A DNA stretch of 64,000 bases from Phoronis australis (taxonomy: Eukaryota; Phoronida; Phoronidae). Position 1 is the stretch's first letter. Each line of letters opens with the position of its first letter. Under the pieces are notes generated by a model. That model did no database searches and was not told the origin of the DNA. It saw nothing but the letters and a program-made list of their open reading frames with translations. The stretch spans positions 325,924-389,923 of the forward strand of contig NMRA01000427.1 in assembly GCA_002633005.1 (NCBI GenBank). Direction: 5' to 3'. The position numbers and the translations under genes were made by a program. Below, one piece after another: positions 1 through 15,400 of the stretch.

Positions 1-356
1 CATTTTGACAATCTTATTGCTTGCCAATTCCTGGATGCCGTTTGAGGACAGGTAAGGTATGGTAACATATGAGACACATTTTGTGTCGACACTAGGTAAC
101 CTGAATTATTAATTGTTTAAGGGTTAGACATGACTTTCCATCACGGGTACCATGCTATGATAAGATTTCAAACATGTTTTGCGTGGTCTGACATGGAGCG
201 AAATTGTGTTCCTTGAGTAGTAAGCACGAATAAAGAAACATCCTTTCAACATGTTCCATTATTCAAATTCCTAATGCTAAAATCTTCCCACTGGTTTTAA
301 TGGTTATCATCCATCCACTACAATACAAGTAACCTCGGTTCTCCTACATAACTCAC

Positions 357-431
357 CAGTTTTTGAAACCATTAAGTTGTCTAAATGTCTGTCACCAACG
401 CCAAGTAAGTATGTTATGACACAATAACCAG
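357..431 (-). CDS. PIK3C3: PIK3C3 exon: catalytic loop
   Basis: A 75-bp exon encoding [20 protein letters not shown] and ending in MVSKTG. DRHLDN holds the catalytic Asp, His and Asn of PI3Ks. Acceptor TTTTCAG, donor G|GTGAGT. The next exon (DFG motif) is not between 1 and 356, so the gene continues off the left edge. Confidence 0.94.
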
Positions 432-3400
432 CTGAAAATATAATACTTCCCGTTAATGCAAACTTTTCATCAACACCTAAAGAGCACTTGTGGCATTCGC
501 ATGCAATTCATATCTGCGTAGGAAGTCCATGTCATTCTTACGAAGCCCTTCGCCCATAGTGGACGATAGGTAATGAGTAAGAATTACTTTTGCATGTGTC
601 TGTCGAGAACCTATACTACAATGTGTCACTACAGCCTTTAGGCTGAGAAGACTTAACAGATGAACAATAATACACAAGTGTGACTGGTCATGTCTTTGGA
701 GTCCAAAAGAATGAAACAAGTTTAGGATGATTTAACATGCCAAGACTACTTCCCACAGGAAAACTGGAATTATTTTTCTTCTTCAAATCCAAACAAGTCA
801 TGACTTTCCAGCAGAAAAACTTAATGTCCTTACATAATAGCCACACTAATTGTCAGCCCGGGATGTGCACACACATCTCACTTTACAAGACCAGAAACAA
901 ACACTTTACCACAACTTTTGACATAGGCGTCGACCACCTCTGGCGATATGCCATAAGGCCCTGTCTCTGACGGTGCATGTTTTCGCAGGTAGTTCTGAAT
1001 ACTTCCGTCTTTTTCAAGGACAACAGCGATGTTGGAAGACTCCACAAACTCAACAAAACCTGACAAATGGAAGAGAAGGTGAGAAAGAATTACAAAATAT
1101 AAAATAAATTGCTGTTTACCAAGACCCAAGGGGTCTTTATTTTGTGACTCTAGACTGTGTTTACTCTTTCATTGTAAGTAAAAGCTGGTACACAGACACA
1201 TCGAGCCCAAAAAGAGGCTAGGTCACTATCTCAGCGCTCTAGAATATGACCTTTGCTTTGTCACAGCACTGAAGCCTATGTAACAATTTCCAAAGAATAC
1301 CTTAAAATGTGGCTAACAATTTGTCTAACTATTTTTAAATCTTCTGATGTAGATTAATTAAAGCACAATTTTTAATCGTTAATCTGTAATCAGAGAGATT
1401 TCTTTTTTATACACGATGCGTCTTTAAAATGCAGACAAATGTTTATTTGCTGTTATTTTTCAAATCTTGTATAAATTGTTTAAAACTGACAGTGTGTGAC
1501 ACGTTCACTTTTAATTAATGATCAGAAATATCGAGTCAAATTCATTTGGGTGAGATTTACAGAAATACTCCATCCATTGTTTACAAAAATGTGGACTCCA
1601 AGCTCTACAAAACATACAAAAGAGTCCAATACATCTCTAAACCAACCAAAAGCAAACTCTCTGCAGATGGCACCACCTTTGGATTAATTTTCAATAACCA
1701 GACTATAGAAGGATAAAAAAAACAGGTATCTAACAGAAACTTTGTGGTATCTAATGAAAGATGTATGGTAAAATCTCCGCAATTTTGAACACCATAAAGT
1801 GAACGGGTAAAAGTTCATTTTTTCACAAAAAATAGGCATCACCACAGCTACCATCAGACAATGTTTTCAGAAATTGTGGACATTATAAAACCGATGTTAG
1901 AAGCCCTTGAAAAAAGGAGAACAGGTCAATTCTGTCAATCATTGTTGTCCAAAATTGGTGAGACTTTACTGTAAACTTTACGAAATCAATACATATTACT
2001 GGAATATTTTCACACACCATGTCTTGAACTTGTCGCCAGCACTTTATAAGGGGTCAACTTGAGATCAAGATTCTCACGTCTCAGTAGTTTGTCCATCAGT
2101 GTGATCATTTGAAGGATGAGCTGGTCCTGACGAAGGTCGTCGCCATTTTTAAAGATGGCTGTGTATTCTCCGTTAGAGGTCGTCTTGAAAGTCAAGCGTG
2201 AAGGCATCAAGTTACTCTGAAAATGATGTGTGTTACTAATTTCAAGCGAAAGAAATTTTATATTGAATGTTCCTTAACGCACTTTGTTAAAACCAAGACA
2301 ACTTTCTTAACAAATGAATTCACAAAAAAGAATCAGTGGCATCAGAACGTCCCATCAAACAAAACTGGTTTTTATAATGAAAAAATGTCTGACATACTGT
2401 AAGAGCTACATAATTGTAACACGAAGTTTATCCAAGCTCAATAGAGTTCTGTCAAGTAGTTTATTTTAGTGAAGCAGAATGTTCATTCATTGTGATGTGA
2501 ACTTGTTGAACATACAGAAAACACAAGACCTCCAGTAAAGACAGATAATGTAAAATTAAAAATCTACCAAGTAAACAACCGATGCATAGCACAATGCATT
2601 TCTGAAAGACTCAACACACCACTTCCAAAAAAGCTCCCACAAGACGACAATTTTCACTTGCTGCATGAATACAGCACCAGCTCTTCCAAATTTACTTACT
2701 TTAAACAAGGTGGCTCTTTCTGGAATTATGGCAGTGATGAACTCTTCAGGGTCAACAGGAAGTGGAATGGGTTCAAAGTTCGCGAAGGTAAATCTTGACC
2801 CCTCAAACCCTGGTTCCAGCAACAAGGACTGTAGTTTCTCAATCTGAAAAATATATGAAATGTAATTGACTTGCAGTATAAGAACTCATCTAAGCACAGC
2901 ATGACTTTTCCAAAAAGAGCATATTTCACCAAAGGAATGATAGTCAGACATTTTGTTAATCCTTCTCTGGAAAGAATTAACAAAGAACTTAATAAACTTT
3001 AATCCAAACCTGCTGAACCTGCAACAATTTTCAAAAATATACCAGACAGACTTCGACAGAACTTGGATAAACCCCTTGCCAGAATTATTTGGCAGCCATG
3101 TTAGCCTCAGAAACAATTTCTATAAATAATTTCTAGACTGTGATGCGCTCATAGAGAAACCTTTTTCCAGTAATTATGAATTAGGATCACATAATCAAAT
3201 TTGGATCACATGACCAAATTTGGATCACATGACCAAACTTCTGACTTAAGTCACTTTTCATGAAACATACCCCTGAACAATGACAAAATCTGACAAAGTT
3301 TTGGCGCACAAAACTGTGACTATGTACTATTCTGGCTAAATCTCTTCAAAATCTCAACAGGTGATGCTCCAGGAATTTTGTCGAAATTGCTTCATTTCAT

Positions 3401-6400
3401 AAACAAGTAGCGGCTAGGTGCAATAAACTCTGTCTTAAGTCACTTTCACCAAACAGATTCCAGTTTATTTTGAAAATTATTGTTATCATTTAAGGGTCAG
3501 TCTCTTCCAACTTTCACCCTCCTTAATTTCATGCACATCACCATTCCTCCCCCCTCTTTTCAATAACATATCCCTGATGTTGGTATTGACCTCTGACCTT
3601 ACCTTCTTCTTCCTGTTACCACTTTCCCTAGCAACGGCCTTGACGATCGCCACTAGAGAGTCCATAAACATCCTCTGAGCATGGATCATTGACCGCATCG
3701 GCACTCCATTTACCTAAAAGAAAAGTGGAATCTTTCAATGTTAATTACTATTCTTAACACAACGATATGTAATTACAATTCTTATTTTCATTATTGCCAG
3801 TGCCACTTTATACAATGACTGTACGTCAAGTAAAGTTACAATATTCGATACCATCAAGTAATGCCCAAAATAGTTTCTGTAATCTGTAAAAAAAGAACAA
3901 ACTGACAATGGTATCACATTGAAAAGGCTCACTGTACACAGTCACAAAAAACATTCAAGATCAATCCCAAAAAATTGCTTATATAAAAATTCAAAAATAA
4001 CACATCGAGCCATAAACATTCTGAATGAAGAAACATTTATATATTCAAAGACTACGTAATTTTAAGGCCATGAAAACAAAAACAAACATTTTAATATTAG
4101 TTAAAACCTCCAACCTTGGTGGCAGTCAAATAATAAAGACCAAGAGAACCTCATCACTACAATTAAAAGGACACAAACAGTGAGTCTGACATCATTGACA
4201 GAGTATTTAGTGTCTGTTGTTTACTGCAACTCTGTTCATGACCTCACTGACTTCAGTTCTCCGAGTGACTATTTTGTTATGGACGTACACTGTGTGTGCC
4301 GTGCAAGGTAGAATTTAGCATGCTTTTCAGTAAAAATGTAAAAAGTATACCTACAGGATTTTACAACTCATCAATGCTGTACATACTAAGTGTATACGCG
4401 TGTGCAAAATTGGACACAATGCCTAATTAACAACTGTACAGCCTCCACTCACAGACTTAGCCTTGCATGTGAGGAAGCGCTTGAGAACCGTCATGTACAT
4501 CTCTGACACACTCTTGTCTCTGGCATTGGAGCCCGGCATGTCACTCTCCACTATCAAGTACCAGTAGAAGAAATTGGCCAGAGTGAAGTTGTTGCTGGCA
4601 CGGTAGATGAGAAATGTGGCCAAGTCCATCTACAATAAAATAAAGTCATTGATGAGAAATGGCAATACACTGGGCTGACAGACACAATGACAACGGCAGT
4701 GGTGGTGGTGGGGTCTTTATTCACGTGCATTCTGGGATAGTCGTCAACTCATAAATACCCAAAGACATTAAAATTGACTTGTGGACGACATGTAACCTGA
4801 CTTTAGTTTGAGTGGTGAGATTTAGCTTCGGAGTGATCGGATGTTGTTTACTTAAAGAATGTTCCTCGAGAGGAGGACGCAACGTAGCCATCTCCACGTA
4901 CCGTACGTCCAGTAATAGATTAATTGATTCTTATATTTCGCAAGAAAAATTTGCTAATCTATCCAATGCAGGCTCGGTGTCTGCTTTCATTTCTGGTCAC
5001 CCAAGCAACACACAGTGCAGATGATGATGATGATGACGACAATGATTTTGACAACATTAACGACATTAAATTAAATGACAACAGAATGAAGGTGCAGGGA
5101 GACTGATGTAAACAATCAAAGCAATTATTGAGGTGCAGTATATGCTACCTTTCACAAATACAAACTGAAGATGAGACCAGAAACAGCATAGTTGGCTCTG
5201 GTTGCACGTTTTCATAAAGCACGAGACACTGTCTGCAATTGATGCAGGTCGTTTTTCAGTCAGTGAGCAAAGGTCTCAAAATGAGTTGGGATACAGACAA
5301 GAACCTTTTTTAGCTAGCCCAGTCACACATAAACACATTTTTGACTGTTTGCTTCTTCAGAAATCATGTTGTCGCACAGTGTAGCACAACAACACTCGAT
5401 GAATGCAAAGTAATGGTAGTGCCTGTAAACCACTAGCCCCGCCCACTACAGCGATGTCATCAACTGACCTCCTCCTCGACCTTTGTCTGTTGTGGAACTT
5501 CTGACTCAGCCACAAGATCTGCCAAGATGGCTAACGGTTGTAAGATGTCGCTGTTGTCATCGCTTTGTCTAATAAAAAATGTCATGTAAAGAATCGACAT
5601 CAAACGTATGCATTACCCATAATGGCAAACAATTGTCACATTGTCAAGTGTAATTCACCTTCTGTGTGGATATTTATGAACATGAGCCTGTACAGAATAC
5701 TTCATCTACAATCTACATGCACTTTGAAAACACAATGTGACTTTTGCTTGACCCATTTTCTAATTCTGGTACACAAGATGGACCAAGTTGACAGGAATGA
5801 AACAGAATTTCAACCATTCAGAGATATATTAAGACGTCGGACATTCTTGATGTGTAAATCGTTTGAATATCCTACCTCACAACAGCATGGTCATCTTGAA
5901 GAACTCATAAAAAATGCTGGTAAATATCCCACTGCAGAACACAGTCCATCAACTACACTACCGCCACCTGGTGACAAGGCGTACTTCATCATTGTCACCC
6001 TATATTCAGCATATGCTATTCAGCAGAACACTTACAGCAAAACTAAGCTCAGGGTAAAGTTTGAGTTCCATTACAACTGTAGCTGTTGATATGGTTTTAA
6101 TTAAGATTAAATAATTCATAAAAATGCATGAAGACAAGATAAAGACACGGATAAGCACTGTGACAAAGCCATACACATGTACCAGGACATCTTACGTGTA
6201 TTAGGTGAAACGTACACAGATGTGACTAATCAAAACACTTGGCCGAAAACTTTTTGAAAAAACAATATATGTATTTTGAATAAAATAGGATGTGCCTACA
6301 TGCCTGTGTTTAAGATTGTTCAAGGACTGTAATAACTTCAGTTACCAACAGAAAAGGTGAAATTAAACCAGTGGTAAGGCAAGTAACTTTAATAGGTAAC

Positions 6401-9400
6401 AAGGCTTCATCTTACCGATCTGATTCAGTCCTAGCAGCGGGCTCATGACCTCGTGCACTACCCCCAGTGTCTCTTCGAGGGGCCTGGAATGTGTCAGCCT
6501 TCAGACCGTTGTTGATCTCATCAAAGTTCTCGTACTTGAGCGCCTGCACCAGCTGCAACAGATACAGCAGGAGGTCCTGGAAGGAAACAAACATTTTACG
6601 TGTCTCTCGGTGTAACGGGGTTAGCAATTTCTACGGGAACCATGTTCAGCACATCTTACAGCTGAGGATCGGTGATGCTCAGGGAATTTCCATCGATCCC
6701 GATTTAAGATTTTAATAATCTGTATCAACCATTTTAATCTATGAATTTATATGAAGAGTGTGACATGATAAAAATGGTTCATAAGAATTCCTATTAATAC
6801 AATTTTTCAAGCAAGGTTTATTTATTCATCATGATAATTTTGTATCATTAAAAATGACAGACCATCAATGAAACGAGGTTTTTCAAGAATGATAATTATT
6901 TATCATCGGATTGATGGCAATTTATCATCTTGCTTGATGTGTACTCAAATCAACCAAAATGGGGATATGAGGAGCCAATTAGTGTCCATTAAATTGAGAA
7001 ACAGATACTTCAAATCTCCAGTGGCCTGCCCCAATTCAAAACCACAACACGTTCAACCAAGCCCTCCCTCACTGGCACAAACACGCTACCTCATCTTCTG
7101 CTTCTTGAAGACGTGTCACTGCATACTTTCTGACTGAAGGATGAGTGAACGCTGGCGAAAGTAGTTCCAGTGCATCCTCCACATCCATTGGAGCCCACTT
7201 GACCAGCAGTTCTAGCGCCATCTTCTCTTCCTGTGGCTGGGACCAGTTGACGCACTTTAAGAACTTGGTCAGTGCCTGAAACAAGGTCACATGACAACTG
7301 TAAGAATATAAACTAAAAAAGAACAAGACAAGATGTCTCTCTGAAGAGTTAAAACGTACTAGTTACTGAGCACAGTTCAGTTCAGACCAGACTGAACACA
7401 AATAAAACCTTTTCTAAGATTTCAGCAAGTGGAAATGCTGAATTCATCTTTAACAATACATTCAAATTTTGATCAAAATGTTCTCTGACAGTCCGTTACA
7501 AATGGCATTGACCCAATATAAAAATCAAAAACATCTGTAGACCCACATGATTCTATGGAAATAAACTTTTTACTGTAAATGAGGGCATTGATTGCATGTG
7601 TAAACCTAAAGGCGATAACCTTCAGGCTGTTGACTTTGTCATCAAATGAAAAATACAATCTATCACAGGTCAGTTCCAGCCTCTAACATCAAAGTTCAAA
7701 TCTGAAAGGAATTTTCATGGCTATGGTACAAATCCCAATGTGTAAAGCTGAGCGCAAATGCAAATGTATAAAGGTGTGCACAAATTTCCCACATGGACAG
7801 GTGAACACAAGTCTGCTTGCAGTCAGTTGGGTAACAGTCAGTAATTGACAACAAAATTAATGTACCTCATGTGCATGACTTTTGTTAACAACAAAGACTA
7901 TATACACTACTAGGCTGAAGGAACAGCAGCACAATACGCTGAACGTGTGTTTACTACCAGGTTCATAACACTACCCTAGCCAGCCTTAGCTTAGTATTCA
8001 CGTAATCATTCACATCGTAGTAACGCCCGGTCCAGTCACCAGATCCACTACTCGCGACTCTGCGCTGTATGCGCCAAAGTTTGCCGATATTTGCAACAGT
8101 ACAGGAACCCTCATAATAGTCTTCCAGGAGAGGACGCACAACGGCAAAAACTAACCAATTACGGAAAATTGATACTTCCTTTTTCAAGAACTTTGAATAT
8201 TGTTGTGAATACCCACACATTTTCAAAACCTTGTGCAATGGTAGGTATGGTAGGTATGGTACAGAACTAGTACATGGTAAAGCATCAATTCAGTGATACA
8301 GGAAAATAAGAAAACATAATTTCACTCGTCCACCACACTGTGCGAGACTTATGTTAAAGTCCAACTTAAACTTACCTTTTTCTGGTTGCTGAGGTAAAAC
8401 CTGAACTTCCATACCAAATCCTGTTCCTCGGAAGTCAATGTCTTTGTGGGAGGGTACGCGACAATAATCTGCGAGAGAGAATATCAGAAATTCGGTCTTA
8501 CGCTCCCACATCACAATTATGAATGGATAACAGTCTAGAAATAATTAATAGGAATTATTTCAGTAACTAGCAGTTTTAACTGTCAGAAGTTTGATCTCGC
8601 GCTCCACACAGGCATTTCTGAAAGATAATTAAATCTCATTTGAGCAAAAGTGCGTAGTCTCTCAAAAAACAGACAAAAGGTCAGACAGTCACGAAAAACT
8701 GCTGCAGTATTTTTTTTCGAAAATTAAGACATCCATTCTCTCCTCTCACTAAATATCGGAATTCTTAGAGCAGAGTAATTTCCAAAATATATGGTGTTAT
8801 TTTTGCCAGATGAAGCTCGACAAACATGTCCTTGAACAGGAAATCAAACACAAAATTATTCTCAACATTTTCTGACCTACTTTTGTTTGAACTCCACATA
8901 CATGCTCATACATGTTTTGTTTGCATGGATGTCTGGTTACTCCTCATATGCACTTCATAACCTCAGCTCCGTAAGCCAGGTGAATACTTAACTGTACCAT
9001 CACCAGCATGGCCATATTTAATCATGAATAGATAACAAGGTGATGGTTCTAGGAAAACCTAATAACATCATTTCCATTTTCTGAGATTCTTTTGTACTTC
9101 CAAACACTGAGAAAGAAAATAGTCATTATAGTTTTTCGATCACTGTGAGTCGTAATTCGTTACGTCAAAACTTGACAAGTTTTATATCCCGTGTACGACC
9201 AGCATTCTTAACGAGCGTAAGACGGGAAATACCTCATTCATCGACAAAGACCTGGCGGACCAGGTCCAAACGTCTGCAAACAACCAACCACGTCTCTAAG
9301 TAAGTGAACATTACAAGTTTATGTGACAAAAGTGTGCAGCTAATTTTCAAATGATTATTAAAGTATTCATTTACTTCTAACATACAGCACAATTTCAAAC

Positions 9401-12400
9401 AAAACATAATGACCAAAGTTGTCACTTTACATTTTTCAAAGGCAGGATTACTTTGCTGCATATACGTACTATGTTTTCAGTTGGCATGTTTAGTCTCATG
9501 ACAACTGCACGCTAGAAACCACGCAGATTTTAAGAGTAACTTGTTATTTTAGTTAAAAAATAAAAATTACAATGAAATTGATGATCATTATTATGATAAA
9601 TATATGAGCAGTTAGGCATATACAGTACAGGCAATAAAACCATCAAATCAAATACCGCACACAAGATTTCTTAGCAGATTAATACAAAATAATGAACCTC
9701 ACAACAAATTATGAGTTCTTAATTTCTGCTAGATTAAAACAGAACTAACTGCTTTATGATGACATTAAGTTTACATTAGTCTGTCTCGTGTTGTCAGATA
9801 ATGGTGCAGTCTTGGCTAATCTCCATACTCGCAAACAAAATTAAATTATCATTTATGCAATTTTCGCTAAAATCTACTTTTTTCCAACAGTGCTTAAGTG
9901 CATCATGGTTTACGAAGTTAACTAAGATGATTGCCTAACGTTACCTATAATTCAAGACTAAGTCAAAGTTCTTGCTCAAAATCTTAAGTTTTTACGCGAT
10001 TTTGCAGCTAGAATTTATCAACACAAGTGCAAACTAGGACTAGACACTCATTTGCACACACCACACCAGGGTACATAGAAACTGGCCCCTATCTTGAGTA
10101 CTTTGTACTAAACAAGAACAGAAATATAATAATTATTGTAAATGTGTTTTGAGATCAATTTCAGTTACAAATACCAAGCCTCTGATGCAATTAAAAATTT
10201 TAAGCCACATACACATTGGAGGCAGTTGTTTTGAGCAACTAAAACAGAACAACTGATCGGGTGCAAGTGTGTGTGTGAACACAACTGACACGGAGCAAGT
10301 TGACACGGCCGCAGCAGTCATTTTTGACACCAGCTTGAGAGAGGTAGAGCAAGTTACACTGGATCAGTTGCTCCAGAGTCAACTACACATGTCATCTAAA
10401 CCAAACTAAAGCAAGGAGGAATGTATCAGCCGTTGTTACACTTAGGTAATACTGTATATACAGGTGACATGCTGACATTCCATTTGCTATTGTTTGTGCA
10501 GTCTTCATGTAAATTACTCACATGCTGATCTCGTTTGTGATCTAATGTCGTGTAAATGCGACTTGAGTGGAGCAAGTCACGCAGTGACAAGATGCGCCAC
10601 GACAACTCGTACCGTGACAATTGTTCCCCGTGCAAAAACTGCTTTAGACCTTGGGCACAGGATTAAACTAGATAAAAGGCATTCACTAATTGTAACTAAA
10701 ACAAAAGAACAAGGACAACCACACTCGCTTAAAGCATACATCTCTCTAGACTTCTAAATGGAATTGTGTGAATTTTAATATGCGTACAATCTGATGAATA
10801 TGAACAACATATGCCTGAAAATTATAATCTTTAAAAAAAGCAAATTATCACGTGAATGACATACAAGCAGTATATATACTAGAAAATTAAGATTTCAGTA
10901 AACAAATTTTGACAAAGTGTAGTTTCTCGCAAAGGTCTGAAAATATCAAATATTGAAATTTTAAAGACGAAGCAATCATCTTCCTGCATTTCTTATACTC
11001 ATTCATGGAACGAAAAAGTTAATAACTTTCAATGAATATATTCAGCATGTTCCCATTAAATGATTTATCATTTTTGATAAACTGCTACTGATTATGGCCC
11101 CAGTTATTTAGAAAATTATCAGTACTGACAATAAAGGATTCCAGTTTTCTCAATGGCCCAACGAAAATTCAACTGCATGAAGTATGCCAAGGAACATGCA
11201 TCTGCAACAGTTTGACTCCTCCATAGCCAATAATCATCCCTTTTTAGAACATTACAAGATCCTGCAGCAAGTAAACCAAGGTCAATACGAGTTTGTTTAC
11301 AAACTTTAAGCGTGGTTTTGAAATTGAGTTTGCCCACATTTTTGAAAATATAAATACCATTAAGAAACTGTGATCAACTGTGTAACTAAACAAATGATTA
11401 CATTGTTTACTTACATTCAACTGGTCTCTGTTGGCAGCGTTGGGCTTGAGATCCCTGTCTGATGGACCACTACGTAGGCTCCTAGCCAGCTTGTGGTGTT
11501 TGCTTTCCACCAGGTTTTCCTGAAACAGTTTGGACGACGATGATTTCCCCAGAATCAACTTGACAATCACTTTCGCCGGCAAGTTCGTGGTCATTGCAAA
11601 TGATGGAATTTGATTGGCTGCATATAAGTACCCATCCATAAGTCAGGAGGCAGATAATTCCAAATTATCGATGATTCATTGCGCATATCACAGACACTTA
11701 GAAGTAAACTCAGAAACAGTCAGACAAGAATATCAACAGGTGACAACATGTGCCTGGTGTAATGACTCAAGTAGAGACCAGCATATACGGAAGAGCATAA
11801 TGACTGTCCGCTCTTGATCTATAAGGGTTATTGCATGACAGGGTTAAAGGTCACCAGTTCATGTTAAAAGGTCAAAGAGCCTAGTAGGCAAGGAAAAATT
11901 TGATGTTGCTGTTGTTATAATATTGATTTCGTTTTATCATTATCATCATTGCTTTTATAAGGTCCCCACCGATAGAGGGCGACTTGGCTCATTGGTTTTG
12001 TCAGAAAATGCTACAATAAATCAATGTATATTTGTTTGAATGCAAGAGTAAACTTGACTTCTAACAAATAACTGAAAATATAAACCACAGATTTCTAACA
12101 AACTTTCAGAATATGAATACGCTGTTGATTTCTGGTGCAATCAAGATTCGATAAACTTTAGGGCTTTATAATATCCTTGAGTTTTCAAAGTTATGAAATC
12201 AATTTTGACTCCTTGACTCAATTTTAGGATACTTCAAACAAGAGCAGCGCAAAATGCTGAAATGCGCCCAAGGCTGCAATGCAAATGGAATGCTTATAGG
12301 GGTATTAATTAGTAAAAATGGCCACTAGATAGCGCAGACTACATCAAATTCATCTGAAAATCAAGAGGCGTATTGGTTTTCATAGTAAAAACCTATTGTC

Positions 12401-15400
12401 AAAGTGTCTCCAGAAACTCCGAACATACAGAGAGAAACATAAATAATTAAAATTGCTACCAGAGTGAACAGCGGTAATGGGATCCATCCTGAAGAGGTCA
12501 CCTTATCCTGCCATGTTCATAGGAATACACTAAACAAACTTCACAAATGTCCTACAAGGAGCTAAGGAGATACAGCGGCAGATGCAACAAAAAATTGCCA
12601 CTAGGGGGCACCACAACAATAGTCGTACCTGTCCGAAAATCAAAGTCAGTCATGGTCTTTTCAGTAATCATACATCTGCCAATTTTCATAATTCTTCGAG
12701 CCATTTGGCAGATAGAGAAGAGGGTGTCAAAAAACTCAGAAAACTAACGTGGCTACCAATGATTAAACATGTCCAAAAACGGAGAGACATTGTCAACCTT
12801 GTAACAGAAAGCTATTTGCTTGCATGCAAATCCTTCAAGGAACTCTGAAGATACAGAGAGCAATGTAAAAAAGTTGCCACTAGTGGACGCAGTCAGATCC
12901 CTAAAAAAGTCATCGCCATTCAATGCTACATTCACAGGAAAACACTTGTCACTAGAGTGTGCCACAGTAGTACAACTTGTTTGAAAATCAATGTCAGCCA
13001 TTATTTTCTTTACCAATTTCTAAAATAATTCTTTCAGCACTTCGATGGATTGAGAGGCGGGCGTCAAAAAACAAATTAAAACGTAGAAAATGGCCACAAA
13101 GTACTAAATATGTCAAATCCATTCAGAAAGACATTGTCACCTCCTTAATAGAAAACTTTTTGTCAAATTCCAAGAAAATGCATCAAGGAACTCCAAAAAC
13201 AGACACAAAAACTAAAATTGCCACTAGGGAGCTCAGCAATAGTCAGATCGGTCTGAAACTCATGGTCATAAGCTGTCCTCATCTGCCCAAATCTCATTAC
13301 GAACCTAAAATCGGTTTAGGAGATACAGCAGCGGACACCAGACGTCTAGACAAAGATGACGGCAATATACAACCACATAAATAAAATATGTGTGGTTATG
13401 TAGGCACATAATAAAGGTCGAGATGAGGTTTTCCCGATTGTGACTGGACCAATGAAATAATCAATCATCACATATTTCAGTTCTTTGGTAGCTACCAGAA
13501 AAAGGTATTTTAGGCCCTGAATTACTCAATAGTGCAGATTATGTCCCACATGAAGAATCTGGATATCAAAGAGAATTTGATCTTGCTGTAATATACGATG
13601 ACATAACTGAGGCTATAACCCTCATTTCTTGGTGTTGGCAAATTATTTCTATGGAATTTTGATCCCCATACATACCATATCGACATAATAAAATTGCCAT
13701 ACACAGCAATCTCAATTTGATTAGCAAGAATATAATTTTCGTTAGCTTTTCAAATGTTTCGTTATTACTAACAAGGACAATGTGCTCCAACACAGTTTTC
13801 GTGCAACTTGTTTTAACAAATGGTAACGATCTCTGACCACATTGCTTTTGACATGGGTTCGATGTCATAGCCACAAAATATTCATACACCTTCATAGTGC
13901 ATTGATTTGGATGAACTAATCCATTTCAGTCATTTTTAGTACAGACCACTGTAATTTGAAGGGAATGTTAATCTAAGCAAACCACCGAGTACCAACAGTG
14001 TGACCAATCAAGATATTTTAACAAAATATAAAAATGTTGCATGAAAGACATGGGGACCGTTCCAACAAAACTGACTTAGCTAAGACAAACCTTAAATTTT
14101 CAATTTAGTAAATTTTGAAATAAAACTTAAATTTGTCTCAAAACCAATTCAAGAAAGAGATCTTAAGTTTGACTTAAGTGTGTGACATAAGTATTGTCTA
14201 AATGTGGAAGTTTCAAAGTTTGGAGTTTAAGAAAAATCTTAAACTTAAGTCAAAAATGAACATAAATCAGTTTCTTGGAACAGGCCCATGACTGATATCA
14301 GTTATAGTCCAGACTCTTGAAGACAAATGTTGACTAATTGTACCATGTCTAACGTCATCAATGTAAGTTTCTCTTAGAATAGTGAGAAAATGGGTAAAAT
14401 CTAATAAGGTTTCCTTTAATGAAAGTGACTTGAGACTAAAAACAGAAATTTGGTCTTATACTCCCACTTCAGAAATGCTGAAAAAGGGTTTAACCAAGGC
14501 ATGTAATTATGAATGTATCACAGGCTGGAAATAATTTACAGAAATTATCTTCGTAACTAACAGTCGTGTGTATATTCCCAGAGATTTTGAACTTCCGCAC
14601 AAGTGAGATTTAATTATTTCAAAGAAATAGTTAGTATGTGGGACATAAGAAGAAATTTCAGTCTTAAGTCACCTTTTACAACATGTCTCTGCAGGAAAGT
14701 TTAGCAAAAAAACAAAGGTACACTCAACAGTGTGAATAACAAGACCACATTTTGTTTTGTAAAAATATTCAAGATGAAATTTACAAAGATGCTGTTAGGG
14801 CTGTTCCAGCAAAATCTGTGTGGGAGGGGGGGAAGGCAACTGAAATAAAAAACTACGGGTGGTTGCGTTTGATTTAAATTCAAAATGACTGGTGGTCGTA
14901 CTTCAAAAAAATAAAAATTTACAGGCCGTTGTTGTTTCATTGGGCCATAAATGTTTGATGGTGGGTAATTTTACTAAATTTTATAAACAATCCGCACAGA
15001 ATCAAAAACTGAAACAAAAATGCAACTTGCAAAAAGCTCCGACTTTTTCACTCCCTCCGATCTCCTCATTGGCATGCCCATAACACCATTTAACCACAGG
15101 TGCTCGAATTTCTCGATGGCTAATCACCATATATAAGAAACATATGTTTTCGTAGTAATGAATGATGTTAGTGGTGATGGAGGAACACATAAACTCAAGC
15201 GCCTGTGCAGTCAACCACAAGAACAAAAAAAAAATTACGGGTGGTTGCATTTCAAAATTATAAAAAATTACGGGTGGTAGGCTGAAGAAATAAATGAAAA
15301 ATATGGGTGGTGGGTGCGAAAAAAGGTGCCTTCCCCCCCTCCCATACAGATTTTACTGGAACAGCCCTTACAAATATCGCATTGTTTTTGTTTTGTACAA

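Noticed and set aside
5565-6089. Plus-strand 174-codon ORF
   Set aside because: Lies antisense across the PIK3C3 exon at 5469-5568 and its introns; composition is unremarkable and no homology is recognised.
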